Shown here: one piece after another, positions 17,530 to 27,227 of the stretch | How the letters are laid out: each line of letters begins with the position of its first letter | Position numbering within the stretch: the stretch's first letter is position 1 | Source: Providencia sp. R33 | Lineage (GTDB): Bacteria > Pseudomonadota > Gammaproteobacteria > Enterobacterales > Enterobacteriaceae | Length of the DNA stretch: 64,000 nucleotides | NCBI RefSeq assembly: GCF_019343475.1 | Contig: NZ_CP072453.1 | Coordinates: 1,302,001-1,366,000 of the forward strand | Direction of reading: 5' to 3' | Program-made: the position numbers and the translations under genes | The notes under the pieces: model-generated | Told to the model about the DNA's origin: nothing | The model's input: the letters and a program-made list of their open reading frames with translations, nothing else | The model's database searches: none

Positions 17530-18378
17530 TTATAAAATGATAGTACGGTTGCCATATACAAATACACGTTGCGCTAAAACCCAATACAGCGCATGGCTTA
17601 GGACATTTTTTTCGACATCACGGCCAGCACGCATCATATCATCCGCTGTGAATGTATGGTCAACGTTAATCACGTTCTGCGTGATTATAGGGCCTTCATC
17701 CAAGTTGTCATTCACAAAGTGCGCTGTGGCGCCAATAATCTTCACACCACGCTCATAGGCTTGGTGGTAAGGGCGAGCACCAATAAAAGCAGGTAAAAAG
17801 GAATGATGAATATTAATGATTTGGTTAGGGTAATGCTGGACAAACTCAGGTGTCAAAACACGCATATATTTTGCAAGCACCACATAATCAGGCTGATACT
17901 GATCAATCTGCGCCGTCATTTTTTCATCGTGTTGTTCACGAGTTAAGCCTTCATGGCTAATATGATGGAATGGAATACCAAACTGTTCAACTAAGTTTTT
18001 CAATGTGTCGTGATTACCAATAACGGCTGCGATTTCGACATCTAGCCCATCGTAAGCACTCTTCATTAATAAATCACCTAAACAATGCGCTTCTTTAGTC
18101 ACCATGATGACAATACGACGACGACCAGAAGCATTCAGCTCACGTTTTGAACCAACGGGTAGCGCATCATCAAGATCAGCGAGAAGGGTTTCATCATTAA
18201 AAATGCCTTCAAGTTCGGTACGCATAAAAAAACGGCCCGTATGGTGATCTACAAATTCATTATTTTGCACAATATTGAGTTGGTGCTTGTAACAAATATT
18301 GGTGATTTTTGCGATTAATCCTTTCGCATCAGGGCAAATGGTCCTGAGGATTTTTTTTTGTACAATTTTGTGTTGCAT
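17530..18378 (-). CDS. purU: Formyltetrahydrofolate deformylase
   Basis: A 282-residue enzyme hydrolysing 10-formyl-THF to THF and formate, balancing one-carbon pools and supplying formate for PurT. The N-terminal ACT-like domain (TICPDAKGLIAKITNICYKH) is followed by a formyltransferase domain with LAKYMRVLTPEFV and the catalytic NIHHSFLPAFIGA. Length matches E. coli PurU (280). The gene lies between tRNA-Tyr and ychJ, as in E. coli. Confidence 0.96.
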   Translation of the reverse strand: MQHKIVQKKILRTICPDAKGLIAKITNICYKHQLNIVQNNEFVDHHTGRFFMRTELEGIFNDETLLADLDDALPVGSKRELNASGRRRIVIMVTKEAHCLGDLLMKSAYDGLDVEIAAVIGNHDTLKNLVEQFGIPFHHISHEGLTREQHDEKMTAQIDQYQPDYVVLAKYMRVLTPEFVQHYPNQIINIHHSFLPAFIGARPYHQAYERGVKIIGATAHFVNDNLDEGPIITQNVINVDHTFTADDMMRAGRDVEKNVLSHALYWVLAQRVFVYGNRTIIL

Positions 18379-18475
18379 GAAACTGTCTAATCCTTAACTA
18401 ACAGAGCCTTTTTTAGGCAAATAACATACGGCGCAATGAACTCATGTAGGTAAATAGTGTTTATAACGAAAAGTA

Positions 18476-18955
18476 TTAGTTTTGGTCACAGCATTTTTTA
18501 TATTTTTTGCCAGAACCGCAGGGACACAAGTCGTTACGTCCAACTTTGGGGGTAATACCATCGAGATAATACCAACGCGAATTCAAACGAATAAAGCGGG
18601 AACGTTCATGAATAAGCTGTTTATGATCAGCTTTTTCATCAATAAAGCAAGCCGAAAATTCGACATAACCTTCATCGGGATTTTTAGCATAAGAAGAACT
18701 AATAACACGGAGCCCTAACCATTGTGTTTGTTCGAAGCTATTTGTGATTTCTTGCTGCCAATTTTGTGCATTGCAATCAGGATGCCATGTTTCAATAAGA
18801 TAATTAGCGTTATGCAGTACATAGGCACTATAACGCGAGCGCATAAGCTGCTCAGGCGTCTCTGGGGTTGCTTCACTACGCAAGAATGGAGCACAACAAT
18901 GTTCAAATTGTGCTTTGCTGCCACAATGGCACTTACTTTCTTCTTGTTGATACAT
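18476..18955 (-). CDS. ychJ: YchJ family protein with SEC-C zinc motifs
   Basis: A 159-residue protein of the UPF0225 family. It has a Cys-rich metal motif at each end: CHCGSKAQFEHCC near residue 9 and a canonical SEC-C motif, DLCPCGSGKKYKKCC, at the C-terminus. The middle is an NTF2-like fold (SRYSAYVLHNANYLIETWH). The molecular function is unknown; SEC-C motifs usually bind zinc and mediate protein contacts. It follows the E. coli order purU–ychJ–rssB. Confidence 0.9.
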   Translation of the reverse strand: MYQQEESKCHCGSKAQFEHCCAPFLRSEATPETPEQLMRSRYSAYVLHNANYLIETWHPDCNAQNWQQEITNSFEQTQWLGLRVISSSYAKNPDEGYVEFSACFIDEKADHKQLIHERSRFIRLNSRWYYLDGITPKVGRNDLCPCGSGKKYKKCCDQN

Positions 18956-19080
18956 AATACTCTCAATAAAAATAAGTAGAAGATTGAAAAATCACTATAC
19001 TCAAATGATAGGTGAAAAATGATTTTATAATATGAATAATAGTATTGTTAATTAAACAGGGTCATTGCGGTAGGTATCAA

Positions 19081-20091
19081 ATGAAAAATAGAAAAATATT
19101 GATAATAGAAGACGAAATCACCTTCTGTACTATCTTGAAAACTTACTTAGAAAGTTTGGAGATAGAGATCTATACCGCGAGCAATGGTCAACAAGCTATT
19201 GAGATGTTGACGGTTGCGAAAATTGAACCTGATATTATTCTTTGTGATCTTAATATGCCAGTAATGAATGGGGAAGACTTCATGCGTGAATTAGTTGCTA
19301 GGAATATCAACACACCAGTGATTGTTATTTCTGCAACGACAGATTTTACCCAACTTGACCGCATGTTTCGTCTTGGTGCTAAGGATGCTTTGCTCAAACC
19401 TATTAAGAATTTAGATGAAGTCAAAATCACGATTTTGTCTGCGCTTTATCCTGAGGAAGATAACCTTAGTGCTCAGGTTGGTGATGAAATACACCACATT
19501 GCTGCATTGATGCAAAGTAATACGCAAGATATGTTAACAGTCTTAAAGCAATTGCAGCCACCAGTGCACCAAATTGTTAATGGTTACCGAATTAATTATC
19601 GCCAATTGAATGAAGCCAATCGATTTGGCTTGCTGTTAGATTTAGCACCAATTTCAGAGAGTCAAATCGGTTTCTATTGCATTGATACCGAGCGCTCTGC
19701 ACAAGAGGGGATTATGGCCGCATTTTTGATCCGGGTGGTATTTAACGATTTATTGAAAAATGCAGTGAGCTATCCAGATAAAAAATTACCGAATATTAAT
19801 AAAATTATTAACCAGATAAATCATTTACTAGAAGACTCAGGATTTACTGGCCATTTTCCTTTACTTCTTGGGTATTTTAATACCCAAAATAAAGCCATTA
19901 TTATGGCAAGCGCAGGCTTAGAGGCACAAGTGACTACAGAAAAATCTCATTTTAAATTGGACAGAAGCATTCCATTGGGCGCTCTAAAATTCTACCATCC
20001 AAATCATTTAGAAATAAAAGGAACGGCTTGGCAGTGTTTAATTCGTAATAATAGCCAGAAAATAAAACTTATGTTTAATCCTGAAAATTAG
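19081..20091 (+). CDS. rssB: Response regulator RssB, adaptor for RpoS proteolysis
   Basis: A 336-residue orphan response regulator that delivers sigma S to ClpXP. The receiver domain has the acidic pair (EDE at 10–12), the phosphoacceptor Asp56 in ILCDLNMPVMNG, Thr/Ser in VISATTD and Lys in LLKPIKN. The C-terminal half corresponds to the PP2C-like domain without phosphatase residues. No partner kinase gene is adjacent, as in E. coli. The start at 19081 follows a GGTAGG site; a TTG at 19045 would add 12 non-conserved residues. Neighbours ychJ and galU support the call. Confidence 0.9.
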   Translation: MKNRKILIIEDEITFCTILKTYLESLEIEIYTASNGQQAIEMLTVAKIEPDIILCDLNMPVMNGEDFMRELVARNINTPVIVISATTDFTQLDRMFRLGAKDALLKPIKNLDEVKITILSALYPEEDNLSAQVGDEIHHIAALMQSNTQDMLTVLKQLQPPVHQIVNGYRINYRQLNEANRFGLLLDLAPISESQIGFYCIDTERSAQEGIMAAFLIRVVFNDLLKNAVSYPDKKLPNINKIINQINHLLEDSGFTGHFPLLLGYFNTQNKAIIMASAGLEAQVTTEKSHFKLDRSIPLGALKFYHPNHLEIKGTAWQCLIRNNSQKIKLMFNPEN

Positions 20092-20194
20092 CGTTATCTT
20101 AAAAAGAGTTATAATCAAGGACTAAATAAACTCAATAAGACTCATCGCTATTTATTCATTAACAATTCCTGATATACTTCTGCGCACTTAAAAG

Positions 20195-20223
20195 GCCTCA
20201 TCCACTTCTTTGTAAAATGAGGC
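20195..20223. repeat. Inverted repeat in the rssB–galU gap
   Basis: GCCTCAT (20195–20201) and ATGAGGC (20217–20223) pair across 15 bases, just before galU. No T tract follows, so it may be a leader hairpin rather than a terminator. Confidence 0.45.
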
Positions 20224-20254
20224 AAAGGTGTATCGAAATTTTCTGGAGTATAAA

Positions 20255-21175
20255 ATGACACAGCGTAAGGTGCGTAAAGCGGTGATCCCTGTTGCGGGAT
20301 TAGGAACAAGGATGCTGCCTGCAACGAAAGCTATCCCTAAAGAGATGCTACCAATCGTTGATAAGCCGTTGATTCAATATGTTGTCAATGAATGTATTGC
20401 TGCGGGTATTAATGAGATTGTTCTTGTTACACACTCTTCTAAAAACTCAATTGAAAACCATTTTGATACAAGCTTTGAGTTAGAGGCTATTTTAGAAGCT
20501 CGTGTTAAACGTCAATTATTGGATGAAGTCCAATCTATTTGCCCAAGTCATGTCACGATTATGCAAACGCGCCAAGGAATTGCAAAAGGGTTAGGTCATG
20601 CAATTTTATGTGCTAAACCTCTGGTTGGTGAAGAGCCATTTGCTGTCATTTTACCTGATGTGATTTTAGACCGCTATAGTACAGATTTAACCAAGTTTAA
20701 TTTGCGTGAGATGCTTGAACATTTTGAGGATTCTGGGGCCAGCCAAATTTTAGTTGAACCCGTTCCTGAAGATGAAGTTTCTAATTACGGTATCGTGGAT
20801 TGTAATGGTGAAAATCTTCAACCAGGCGACAGTAAAAAGATTTTACGTATGGTTGAAAAACCCAAAAAAGATGAAGCGCCATCTAATTTATCCATAGTTG
20901 GTCGTTATGTATTATCAGCGAAAATTTGGGATGCATTAGCAAAAACCGCCCCAGGTGCTGGCGATGAAATTCAATTAACGGATGCAATTGCTTTAATGAT
21001 GGAAAATAATGAGCCCGTTGAGGCCTACCACTTATGTGGTAAAAGCCATGACTGTGGAAATAAATTAGGTTACATGAAAGCTTTTGTCGAATATGGAATT
21101 CAACACGATACATTGGGCGATGATTTTACCCAATGGGTGAAAGAGTTATCATCAACATTAAATAAAACTAAATAG
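20255..21175 (+). CDS. galU: UTP–glucose-1-phosphate uridylyltransferase
   Basis: A 306-residue enzyme making UDP-glucose from UTP and glucose-1-phosphate for LPS core, capsule and trehalose synthesis. The nucleotide-binding motif VAGLGTRMLPATKAIPKEML is at residues 13–32. VEKP and the UDP-sugar region AYHLCGKSHDCGNKLGYM are also present. The start at 20255 has GGAG 6–7 bases upstream and gives the family N-terminus; 20228 has no site. A clear terminator follows. Confidence 0.96.
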   Translation: MTQRKVRKAVIPVAGLGTRMLPATKAIPKEMLPIVDKPLIQYVVNECIAAGINEIVLVTHSSKNSIENHFDTSFELEAILEARVKRQLLDEVQSICPSHVTIMQTRQGIAKGLGHAILCAKPLVGEEPFAVILPDVILDRYSTDLTKFNLREMLEHFEDSGASQILVEPVPEDEVSNYGIVDCNGENLQPGDSKKILRMVEKPKKDEAPSNLSIVGRYVLSAKIWDALAKTAPGAGDEIQLTDAIALMMENNEPVEAYHLCGKSHDCGNKLGYMKAFVEYGIQHDTLGDDFTQWVKELSSTLNKTK

Positions 21176-21197
21176 TCCCAATCTGTCAATTTTCATT

Positions 21198-21229
21198 AAA
21201 GGCTAACTTTATCTGTTAGCCTTTTTTAT
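21198..21229 (+). terminator. Terminator of galU
   Basis: Stem GGCTAAC/GTTAGCC (21201–21207, 21215–21221) followed by six T. Confidence 0.85.
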
Positions 21230-21570
21230 GCAAGTAAATTGGCTATATTAATGTGAATGACTAAGTATTAAGAGGTATATCTTACATTGTGAATGCAACA
21301 TTGTGGAACCTGGTTTTTATGGTTTAAGTATTGAAAATTGGTTTACAGGGTGGGCCAATAAACTCTTGTCTATGCACCTATCATTTCTAATTAAGATTAC
21401 ATTTCTTTACTATTATAATATTTTATTTAATTTTTTAGGTCGTTGAGTAACGAAGAATACACATTTGAAGTGAGTAGATGTGAAGCAATTGAAATGAAAA
21501 TGCTGGTTTTATATGCATAAACGCATTTTTAACACAGACTAATATAAAACAATATATAGGGCTATAAGCA
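21230..21570. other. Non-coding gap between galU and hns terminators
   Basis: About 340 AT-rich bases between convergent genes. I see no ORF with a ribosome site, no RNA gene and no repeat. Confidence 0.5.
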
Positions 21571-21600
21571 AAAACACCCTTTTAAAAAGGGTGTTTAGAA
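21570..21600 (-). terminator. Terminator of hns
   Basis: AAACACCCTTTT/AAAAGGGTGTTT (21572–21597) forms a strong stem, and the minus strand continues into TTTTTG. Confidence 0.8.
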
Positions 21601-21615
21601 TTAGCGTTTAGGCGA

Positions 21616-22023
21616 TTAGATCAAGAAATCGTCTAAAGATTTACCTGCATCAATAGCAACTTTGATCACAGCTGGTGTACGGCCTTGGCCTGTCCACGTT
21701 TTTGTTTCGCCGTTTTCATCAACATATTTATATTTAGCAGGGCGTGCAGCACGTTTAGCACGAGTGCTTGTTGTTTTACCTGAATCCATAGTTTGCAGGA
21801 GATCATTTAAATCTACACCTTGCTCTAGGATCATTTCACGAACTTTTTCTAATTTACGGTTACGTTCTTCTAATTCAGCGCGTGCTTGGCTTTCTTCATC
21901 ACGACGTTCATCAACAACGACCGTTAATTTTTCCAGCATTTCTTCTAAAGATTCTAAAGTAACTTCGCGAGCTTGAGCACGAAGAGTACGGATGTTATTT
22001 AACGCTTTTAATGATTCGCTCAT
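21616..22023 (-). CDS. hns: Nucleoid protein H-NS
   Basis: A 135-residue global silencer that coats AT-rich DNA. The N-terminal oligomerisation coiled coil is visible (LEEMLEKLTVVVDERRDEES and the following charged heptads). The C-terminal DNA-binding loop TWTGQGRTPAVIK holds the AT-hook-like QGR motif. The last residues read GKSLDDFLI, about two residues shorter than E. coli H-NS. Neighbours galU and tdk match E. coli. The AT-rich TPS and LysR blocks in this window are natural candidates for H-NS silencing (inference). Confidence 0.96.
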   Translation of the reverse strand: MSESLKALNNIRTLRAQAREVTLESLEEMLEKLTVVVDERRDEESQARAELEERNRKLEKVREMILEQGVDLNDLLQTMDSGKTTSTRAKRAARPAKYKYVDENGETKTWTGQGRTPAVIKVAIDAGKSLDDFLI

Positions 22024-22555
22024 TTTCCTGGTCTCAAATTATTTGTTGGCATGTGTACAGTAATAATAGAATGCTATTTTAAATTCTGCAATAGCTAAAT
22101 TACACCCCTAGTTTAAAAGTAATCTTTAACGAATGCAATTTTTTTACAAAAGAAATATAAACTTTTCGTAGATATATATACCACTATTATCAATAACAGA
22201 ACTAATGAAAAAAATAGCAATAAGAAAAAGTTTCACTAACTTAATATTCTGTAAAATGAGTAAAAAGTCTTTTTTACTTTTACTCAAAATGAACTGATGT
22301 TAGGGATTAACTTAAATTTTCTTTTTTTGATGAGGTTTCTTGTCGTATTGCGCATCAGTAAAAACGTTTTATTGATAATATCAGATTGGTTTTTATCGCA
22401 TATAAGATAATCATTATAAGTATAAAATACAGATATGTTTACGTAAAAAGAGTTAAATTTTCAATAAGTAAAGTAAGGTGGAGTGGTTATTGTTAATCTG
22501 AGGATATGTTTTATGATAAAATTATTTTGAATATAATTTTTGAGGAAACAGCAAG
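22024..22555. promoter_or_regulatory. Divergent hns/tdk control region
   Basis: 532 bases, very AT-rich, with many A/T tracts that suggest intrinsic curvature, as is known for the hns promoter region. No ORF, RNA gene or clear operator was recognised. Confidence 0.5.
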
Positions 22556-23185
22556 ATGGCTCAGCTTTATTTTTATTATTCAGCGATGAATGCGGGTAAA
22601 TCGACGTCTTTGTTACAGTCATCGTATAACTATAACGAAAGAGGGATGCAGACGTTGATATTCACAGCAGAAATTGATAATCGCTTCGCTTTGGGGAAGG
22701 TATCTTCACGTATCGGGCTATCAGCTGAAGCATTATTATTCTCGCCATCGACCAATATGGCGGAGGTAATTCAACGTGAAAATAATGAACAAAAAGTGCA
22801 TTGTGTGCTTATTGATGAGTGTCAATTTTTAACAAAAGAGCAAGTAGAACAATTATGCGATATCGTCGATAACTGTGATATTCCTGTTTTGTGTTATGGG
22901 TTACGCACTGATTTTGCAGGTCAGTTATTTGAAGGAAGCCAATATTTGCTTGCTTGGGCGGATAAGCTGGTTGAGCTTAAAACGGTGTGTTACTGCGGTC
23001 GTAAAGCGAATAAGGTCTTACGTGTAGGGAGTGATGGGATCCCTGTATATGAGGGGCTACAAGTGGATATAGGCGGAAATGAGAAGTATATCTCCGTGTG
23101 CCGTAAGCATTATTCAGATGCGATTGAACAAGCTAAATTAATGAATGCAGGGAGTATTCCTAAAAAAGCTATTCACTTCAATTAA
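22556..23185 (+). CDS. tdk: Thymidine kinase
   Basis: A 209-residue type II thymidine kinase of the pyrimidine salvage pathway. The P-loop SAMNAGKSTSLLQ is near residue 10 and the Walker B segment VLIDECQFL around residue 85. The zinc-binding cysteines are in CYCGRKANK and CRKHY. Length is close to E. coli Tdk (205). It lies between hns and adhE, the E. coli order. Confidence 0.96.
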   Translation: MAQLYFYYSAMNAGKSTSLLQSSYNYNERGMQTLIFTAEIDNRFALGKVSSRIGLSAEALLFSPSTNMAEVIQRENNEQKVHCVLIDECQFLTKEQVEQLCDIVDNCDIPVLCYGLRTDFAGQLFEGSQYLLAWADKLVELKTVCYCGRKANKVLRVGSDGIPVYEGLQVDIGGNEKYISVCRKHYSDAIEQAKLMNAGSIPKKAIHFN

Positions 23186-23312
23186 AAAATAAGTAAAAAG
23201 TGAATAATGCGCTATTTTTAGAATAGGTGAGTGGGCATTTTAATGAGAACGTTGATGTTTAGTTTATCTTAGATACGATTGCTTTTAATATCATTACTTA
23301 ACATGTAAAACA

Positions 23313-23342
23313 TTAAAGGCACTGTGTTAGCAGTGCCTTTAT
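23313..23342. terminator. Hairpin terminator between tdk and adhE
   Basis: AAAGGCACTG/CAGTGCCTTT (about 23315–23324, 23331–23340) pairs perfectly. Flanking T/A runs allow use from either convergent side, though neither U tract is long. Confidence 0.7.
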
Positions 23343-23362
23343 TATTTAATCATTCTAAAAAA

Positions 23363-26071
23363 TTATTTTTTAGATATTTTCTTCTCTGTTGCTTTTTTAG
23401 TTGCTGCTTTTTTTTCAACAACTTTCTTTTCTACTTTAATTTCAGCAGATGGTGCACCAGTATTCTCCACAAAATCACGGCCATAATAAGAGTCTAGTAA
23501 GAGCTGTTTGATTTCAGAGATTAATGGGTAACGTGGGTTTGCACCAGTACATTGGTCATCGAAAGCATCTTCAGATAGCTTATCTACCCGCGCCAAGAAA
23601 TCAGCTTCAGCAACACCTGTTTCACGGATGGATTTAGGAATACCTAAGTCAGCTTTAATTTCATCTAACCACGCTAATAGCTTCTCAATTTTAACACCCG
23701 TACGGTCATCTGGATTTGTTAGACCGAGATGATCGGCAATTTCAGCATATTGACGACGTGCATGAGGGCGGTCGTATTGACTGAATGCAGTCTGTTTGGT
23801 TGGGTTATCGTTCGCATTGAAACGAATAACGTTGCAAATTAATAGCGCATTCGCAAGACCGTGAGGAATATGGAACTCAGAGCCAAGTTTGTGTGCCATT
23901 GAGTGACATACACCCAAGAAAGCGTTAGCAAAGGCAATACCCGCTAAGGTTGCACCATTGTGTACACGTTCCCGTGCTACTGGGTTTTTGGCACCTTCAT
24001 GATAACTCGCTGGCAGATAATCTTTTAATAAGCTTAGTGCTTTCAATGCTTGACCATCGGTAAACTCATTGGCTAACACAGAGACATAAGCTTCTAATGC
24101 GTGGGTGACCGCATCTAAACCACCAAAAGCAGTTAATGATTTTGGCATGTTCATTACAAGGTTAGCATCGACAATTGCCATATTTGGCGTTAATGCATAG
24201 TCGGCTAATGGGTATTTTTGCCCTGTTTTATCATCGGTTACAACTGCAAATGGTGTGACTTCAGAACCTGTACCTGATGTGGTTGTGATAGCCACTAATT
24301 TTGCTTTCACGCCCATTTTAGGGAAACGGTGAATACGTTTACGGATATCCATAAAGCGTAATGCCAGTTCTTCAAAATGCGTTTCAGGGTGCTCATACAT
24401 AACCCACATGATTTTCGCCGCATCCATTGGGGAACCGCCACCTAATGCGATAATGACATCAGGTTGGAAAGCTTGCATTTGTGCCGCACCTTTGCGAACA
24501 ACTGTTAACGTTGGGTCGGCTTCAACTTCAAAGAAAACATCAGTTTCAATATGGTGTTTTTTGAGAACATTAACCACTTCATCCACATAGCCATTATTAA
24601 ATAAGTAGCCATCGGTAACGATAAATGCACGTTTTGCGCCGTCAGTTGCAATCTCTTCGAGGGCAATAGGTAAACAGCCACGGCGGAAGTAGATTGAATT
24701 TGGAAGTTTATGCCACAACATATTTTCAGCTCTCTTCGCCACAGTTTTGGTGTTAATCAAATGTTTAGGGCCAACGTTTTCAGAGATGGAGTTACCACCC
24801 CAAGAACCGCAGCCGAGTGTGAGAGAAGGGGCTAATTTAAAGTTATACAAGTCACCAATCCCGCCTTGAGAAGCAGGGGTGTTGATCAGTATACGAGCTG
24901 TTTTCATTTTTTGGCCGAAATAATTCACACGTTCATGTTCGTTATCTTGGTCTGTATATAAACAAGATGTATGACCAATACCGCCCATCTCAACCAATTG
25001 TTCCGCTTTTGACACCGCATCTTCAAAGTTTTTGCCACGGTACATCGCTAACAGTGGAGACAATTTTTCATGGGCAAAAGGTTCTGATTCATCAATCAGT
25101 TTCACTTCACCAATTAAAATTTTTGTATTCACTGGTACAGTGATGCCAGCCATTTCAGCGATTTTATAAGCAGGTTGGCCGACGATAGCCGCATTCAGGT
25201 TACCATTTTTCAATATGATATCTTGAACAGCTTTGAGCTCTTTACCTTGCAGTAAGTAACCACCATGATTTGCAAAACGTTCGCGTACTTGGTTATAGAT
25301 TTCATCAACAACAACAACAGACTGCTCAGATGCACAGATAACGCCGTTATCAAAGGTTTTGGACATTAAAATAGAGGCCACAGCGCGTTTAATATCTGCA
25401 GTTTCATCAATAACAACAGGGGTATTACCCGCACCGACACCAATAGCAGGTTTACCTGAGCTGTATGCGGCTTTCACCATGCCTGGGCCACCTGTCGCTA
25501 AGATCAGGTTAACATCAGGGTGATGCATTAATGCGTTGGACAACTCAACGGATGGTGAGTCAATCCAACCAATAATATCTTTTGGTGCACCTGCTGCGAT
25601 AGCGGCATTAAGCACAATTTCAGCTGCGCGGTTAGTTGCTACTTTTGCACGAGGATGTGGAGAAAAGATAATGGCATTACGGGTTTTTAAGCTGATCAGG
25701 GATTTAAATATCGCTGTTGATGTTGGGTTCGTGGTTGGGACAATACCGCAGATAATCCCAATAGGTTCTGCGATTGTAATTGTGCCGAATGTTGGGTCTT
25801 CAGAAAGTACACCGCAGGTCTTTTCGTCTTTATATGCATTATAGATATATTCTGAAGCAAAGTGGTTTTTGATCACTTTATCTTCAATAATACCCATTCC
25901 AGACTCTTCTACAGCGAGTTTTGCTAGAGGGATACGCGCATCAGCGGCAGCAAGGGCAGCAGCACGGAATATTTCATCTACTTTTTCTTGCGAAAAACTA
26001 GCGAATTCGCGTTGAGCTTTTTTGACACGAGCAACGAGTTCATTGAGTTCGGTAACGTTAGTTACGGACAT
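23363..26071 (-). CDS. adhE: Bifunctional acetaldehyde-CoA/alcohol dehydrogenase AdhE
   Basis: A 902-residue fermentative enzyme that reduces acetyl-CoA to acetaldehyde and then ethanol, forming spirosomes. The N-terminal aldehyde dehydrogenase half has GVGAGNTPVVID and the catalytic Cys in FDNGVICASEQSV (about 246). The C-terminal iron-dependent ADH half has GGGSPMDAAKIMW and the iron-binding HSMAHKLGSEFHIPHG. The last ~30 residues are a Lys/Ala-rich tail (VEKKVVEKKAATKKATEKK), so the protein is longer than E. coli AdhE (891). A palindromic CRP/FNR-like site lies in the long upstream region. Confidence 0.97.
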   Translation of the reverse strand: MSVTNVTELNELVARVKKAQREFASFSQEKVDEIFRAAALAAADARIPLAKLAVEESGMGIIEDKVIKNHFASEYIYNAYKDEKTCGVLSEDPTFGTITIAEPIGIICGIVPTTNPTSTAIFKSLISLKTRNAIIFSPHPRAKVATNRAAEIVLNAAIAAGAPKDIIGWIDSPSVELSNALMHHPDVNLILATGGPGMVKAAYSSGKPAIGVGAGNTPVVIDETADIKRAVASILMSKTFDNGVICASEQSVVVVDEIYNQVRERFANHGGYLLQGKELKAVQDIILKNGNLNAAIVGQPAYKIAEMAGITVPVNTKILIGEVKLIDESEPFAHEKLSPLLAMYRGKNFEDAVSKAEQLVEMGGIGHTSCLYTDQDNEHERVNYFGQKMKTARILINTPASQGGIGDLYNFKLAPSLTLGCGSWGGNSISENVGPKHLINTKTVAKRAENMLWHKLPNSIYFRRGCLPIALEEIATDGAKRAFIVTDGYLFNNGYVDEVVNVLKKHHIETDVFFEVEADPTLTVVRKGAAQMQAFQPDVIIALGGGSPMDAAKIMWVMYEHPETHFEELALRFMDIRKRIHRFPKMGVKAKLVAITTTSGTGSEVTPFAVVTDDKTGQKYPLADYALTPNMAIVDANLVMNMPKSLTAFGGLDAVTHALEAYVSVLANEFTDGQALKALSLLKDYLPASYHEGAKNPVARERVHNGATLAGIAFANAFLGVCHSMAHKLGSEFHIPHGLANALLICNVIRFNANDNPTKQTAFSQYDRPHARRQYAEIADHLGLTNPDDRTGVKIEKLLAWLDEIKADLGIPKSIRETGVAEADFLARVDKLSEDAFDDQCTGANPRYPLISEIKQLLLDSYYGRDFVENTGAPSAEIKVEKKVVEKKAATKKATEKKISKK

Positions 26072-26569
26072 ATAGATTACTCCTGATAAATGTTAAACTT
26101 TTTAAGCCAATGAGCAATGTATCTATAAATAGGTTGAAAAAAGACCGCCTAAAAAAGAAAGTATAGATAATATTAATAATAACGCAGCTCATCATCGCCT
26201 ATTGGCTTAAAAACCTTGTTAAAACGTGAATTATTGATGAATAGTTTATCAATAGCTCGGTCTATCAGTTAAGGATAGATTAACAAAACAGGAATTAAAT
26301 AAAGTGATCTAAATCACGAAAATCGCAAGCTGACACCTTTCAGCATGACTATTTTTGTTCTGTTTGAAAAAGTGTTGGCGCGGTATTAATTAATATTCAC
26401 ATAAGTAAGTTAAATAAGTCGAAATTGAAAATAAAGCTAACAAAAAATGGGGGAAAAAGAGACATTGATAGAAAATAGTGCTTTGCTCAAGAAAATTTGC
26501 TACATCAGTGATAAAATTAACGAAGACATCAATAAATCTCTAACTAGAGTTATTTAAGGAAATGAATGA
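26072..26569. promoter_or_regulatory. adhE/ychE divergent upstream region with CRP/FNR-like palindrome
   Basis: 498 non-coding bases. GTGATCTAAATCAC at 26304–26317 is a perfect 14-bp palindrome. It fits a CRP core (GTGA-N6-TCAC) and partly an FNR box (TGAT-N4-ATCA). It is about 235 bases upstream of adhE; E. coli adhE also has a long, heavily regulated leader. No ORF or RNA gene is visible. Confidence 0.5.
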
Positions 26570-27214
26570 GTGAGCGCCGCATTACTTGATTTATCGGGCT
26601 ATATTAAGTTTTTTATTGGTTTGTTTGCATTGGTAAACCCTGTGGGGATTTTACCTGTGTTTATCAGTATGACTAACTATCAAAGTAATGCAGGGAGGAA
26701 TAAAACCAATACTATTGCGAATACTTCCGTTGCTATTATTTTATGTACCTCATTATTAATTGGCGATTCAATCTTACAATTATTTGGGATTTCTATTGAT
26801 TCGTTCCGTATTGCAGGGGGGATATTGATTGTCACCATTGCGATGTCGATGATCAGTGGGAAAATAGGTGAAGATAAACAGAATAAACAAGAAAAAACAG
26901 AAACTGCTGTTCGTGACAGTATCGGTGTTGTGCCCTTAGCATTACCGCTGATGGCAGGACCGGGGGCAATAAGTTCTTGTATTGTTTGGTCCTCAAGGTG
27001 GCACGGTTGGCAGAATTTCTTGGGGTTAGCTCTAACCAGTATTTTCTTTGCATTTTGTTGTTGGTTATTGTTTCGCTCAGCCTCGTTATTAGTGCGTTAT
27101 TTAGGGCAAACAGGGATCAACGTTGTCACACGGATCATGGGGTTATTACTGATGTCCCTTGGCATCGAATTTATCGTCACTGGTGTGAAAGCACTCTTCC
27201 CCGGTTTACTCTAA
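26570..27214 (+). CDS. ychE: MarC-family inner-membrane protein YchE
   Basis: A 214-residue membrane protein with about six hydrophobic segments. It is similar to E. coli YchE and the MarC family (LFALVNPVGILPVFISMT, then PLALPLMAGPGAISSCI). Function is unknown; an earlier link to multidrug resistance for MarC was not upheld. The start is GTG with AAGGA about 9 bases upstream. A three-codon ATG reading frame overlaps this start and ends at it. The gene sits between adhE and oppA, as in E. coli. Confidence 0.88.
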   Translation: MSAALLDLSGYIKFFIGLFALVNPVGILPVFISMTNYQSNAGRNKTNTIANTSVAIILCTSLLIGDSILQLFGISIDSFRIAGGILIVTIAMSMISGKIGEDKQNKQEKTETAVRDSIGVVPLALPLMAGPGAISSCIVWSSRWHGWQNFLGLALTSIFFAFCCWLLFRSASLLVRYLGQTGINVVTRIMGLLLMSLGIEFIVTGVKALFPGLL

Positions 27215-27227
27215 GCCATTTCTTTCC

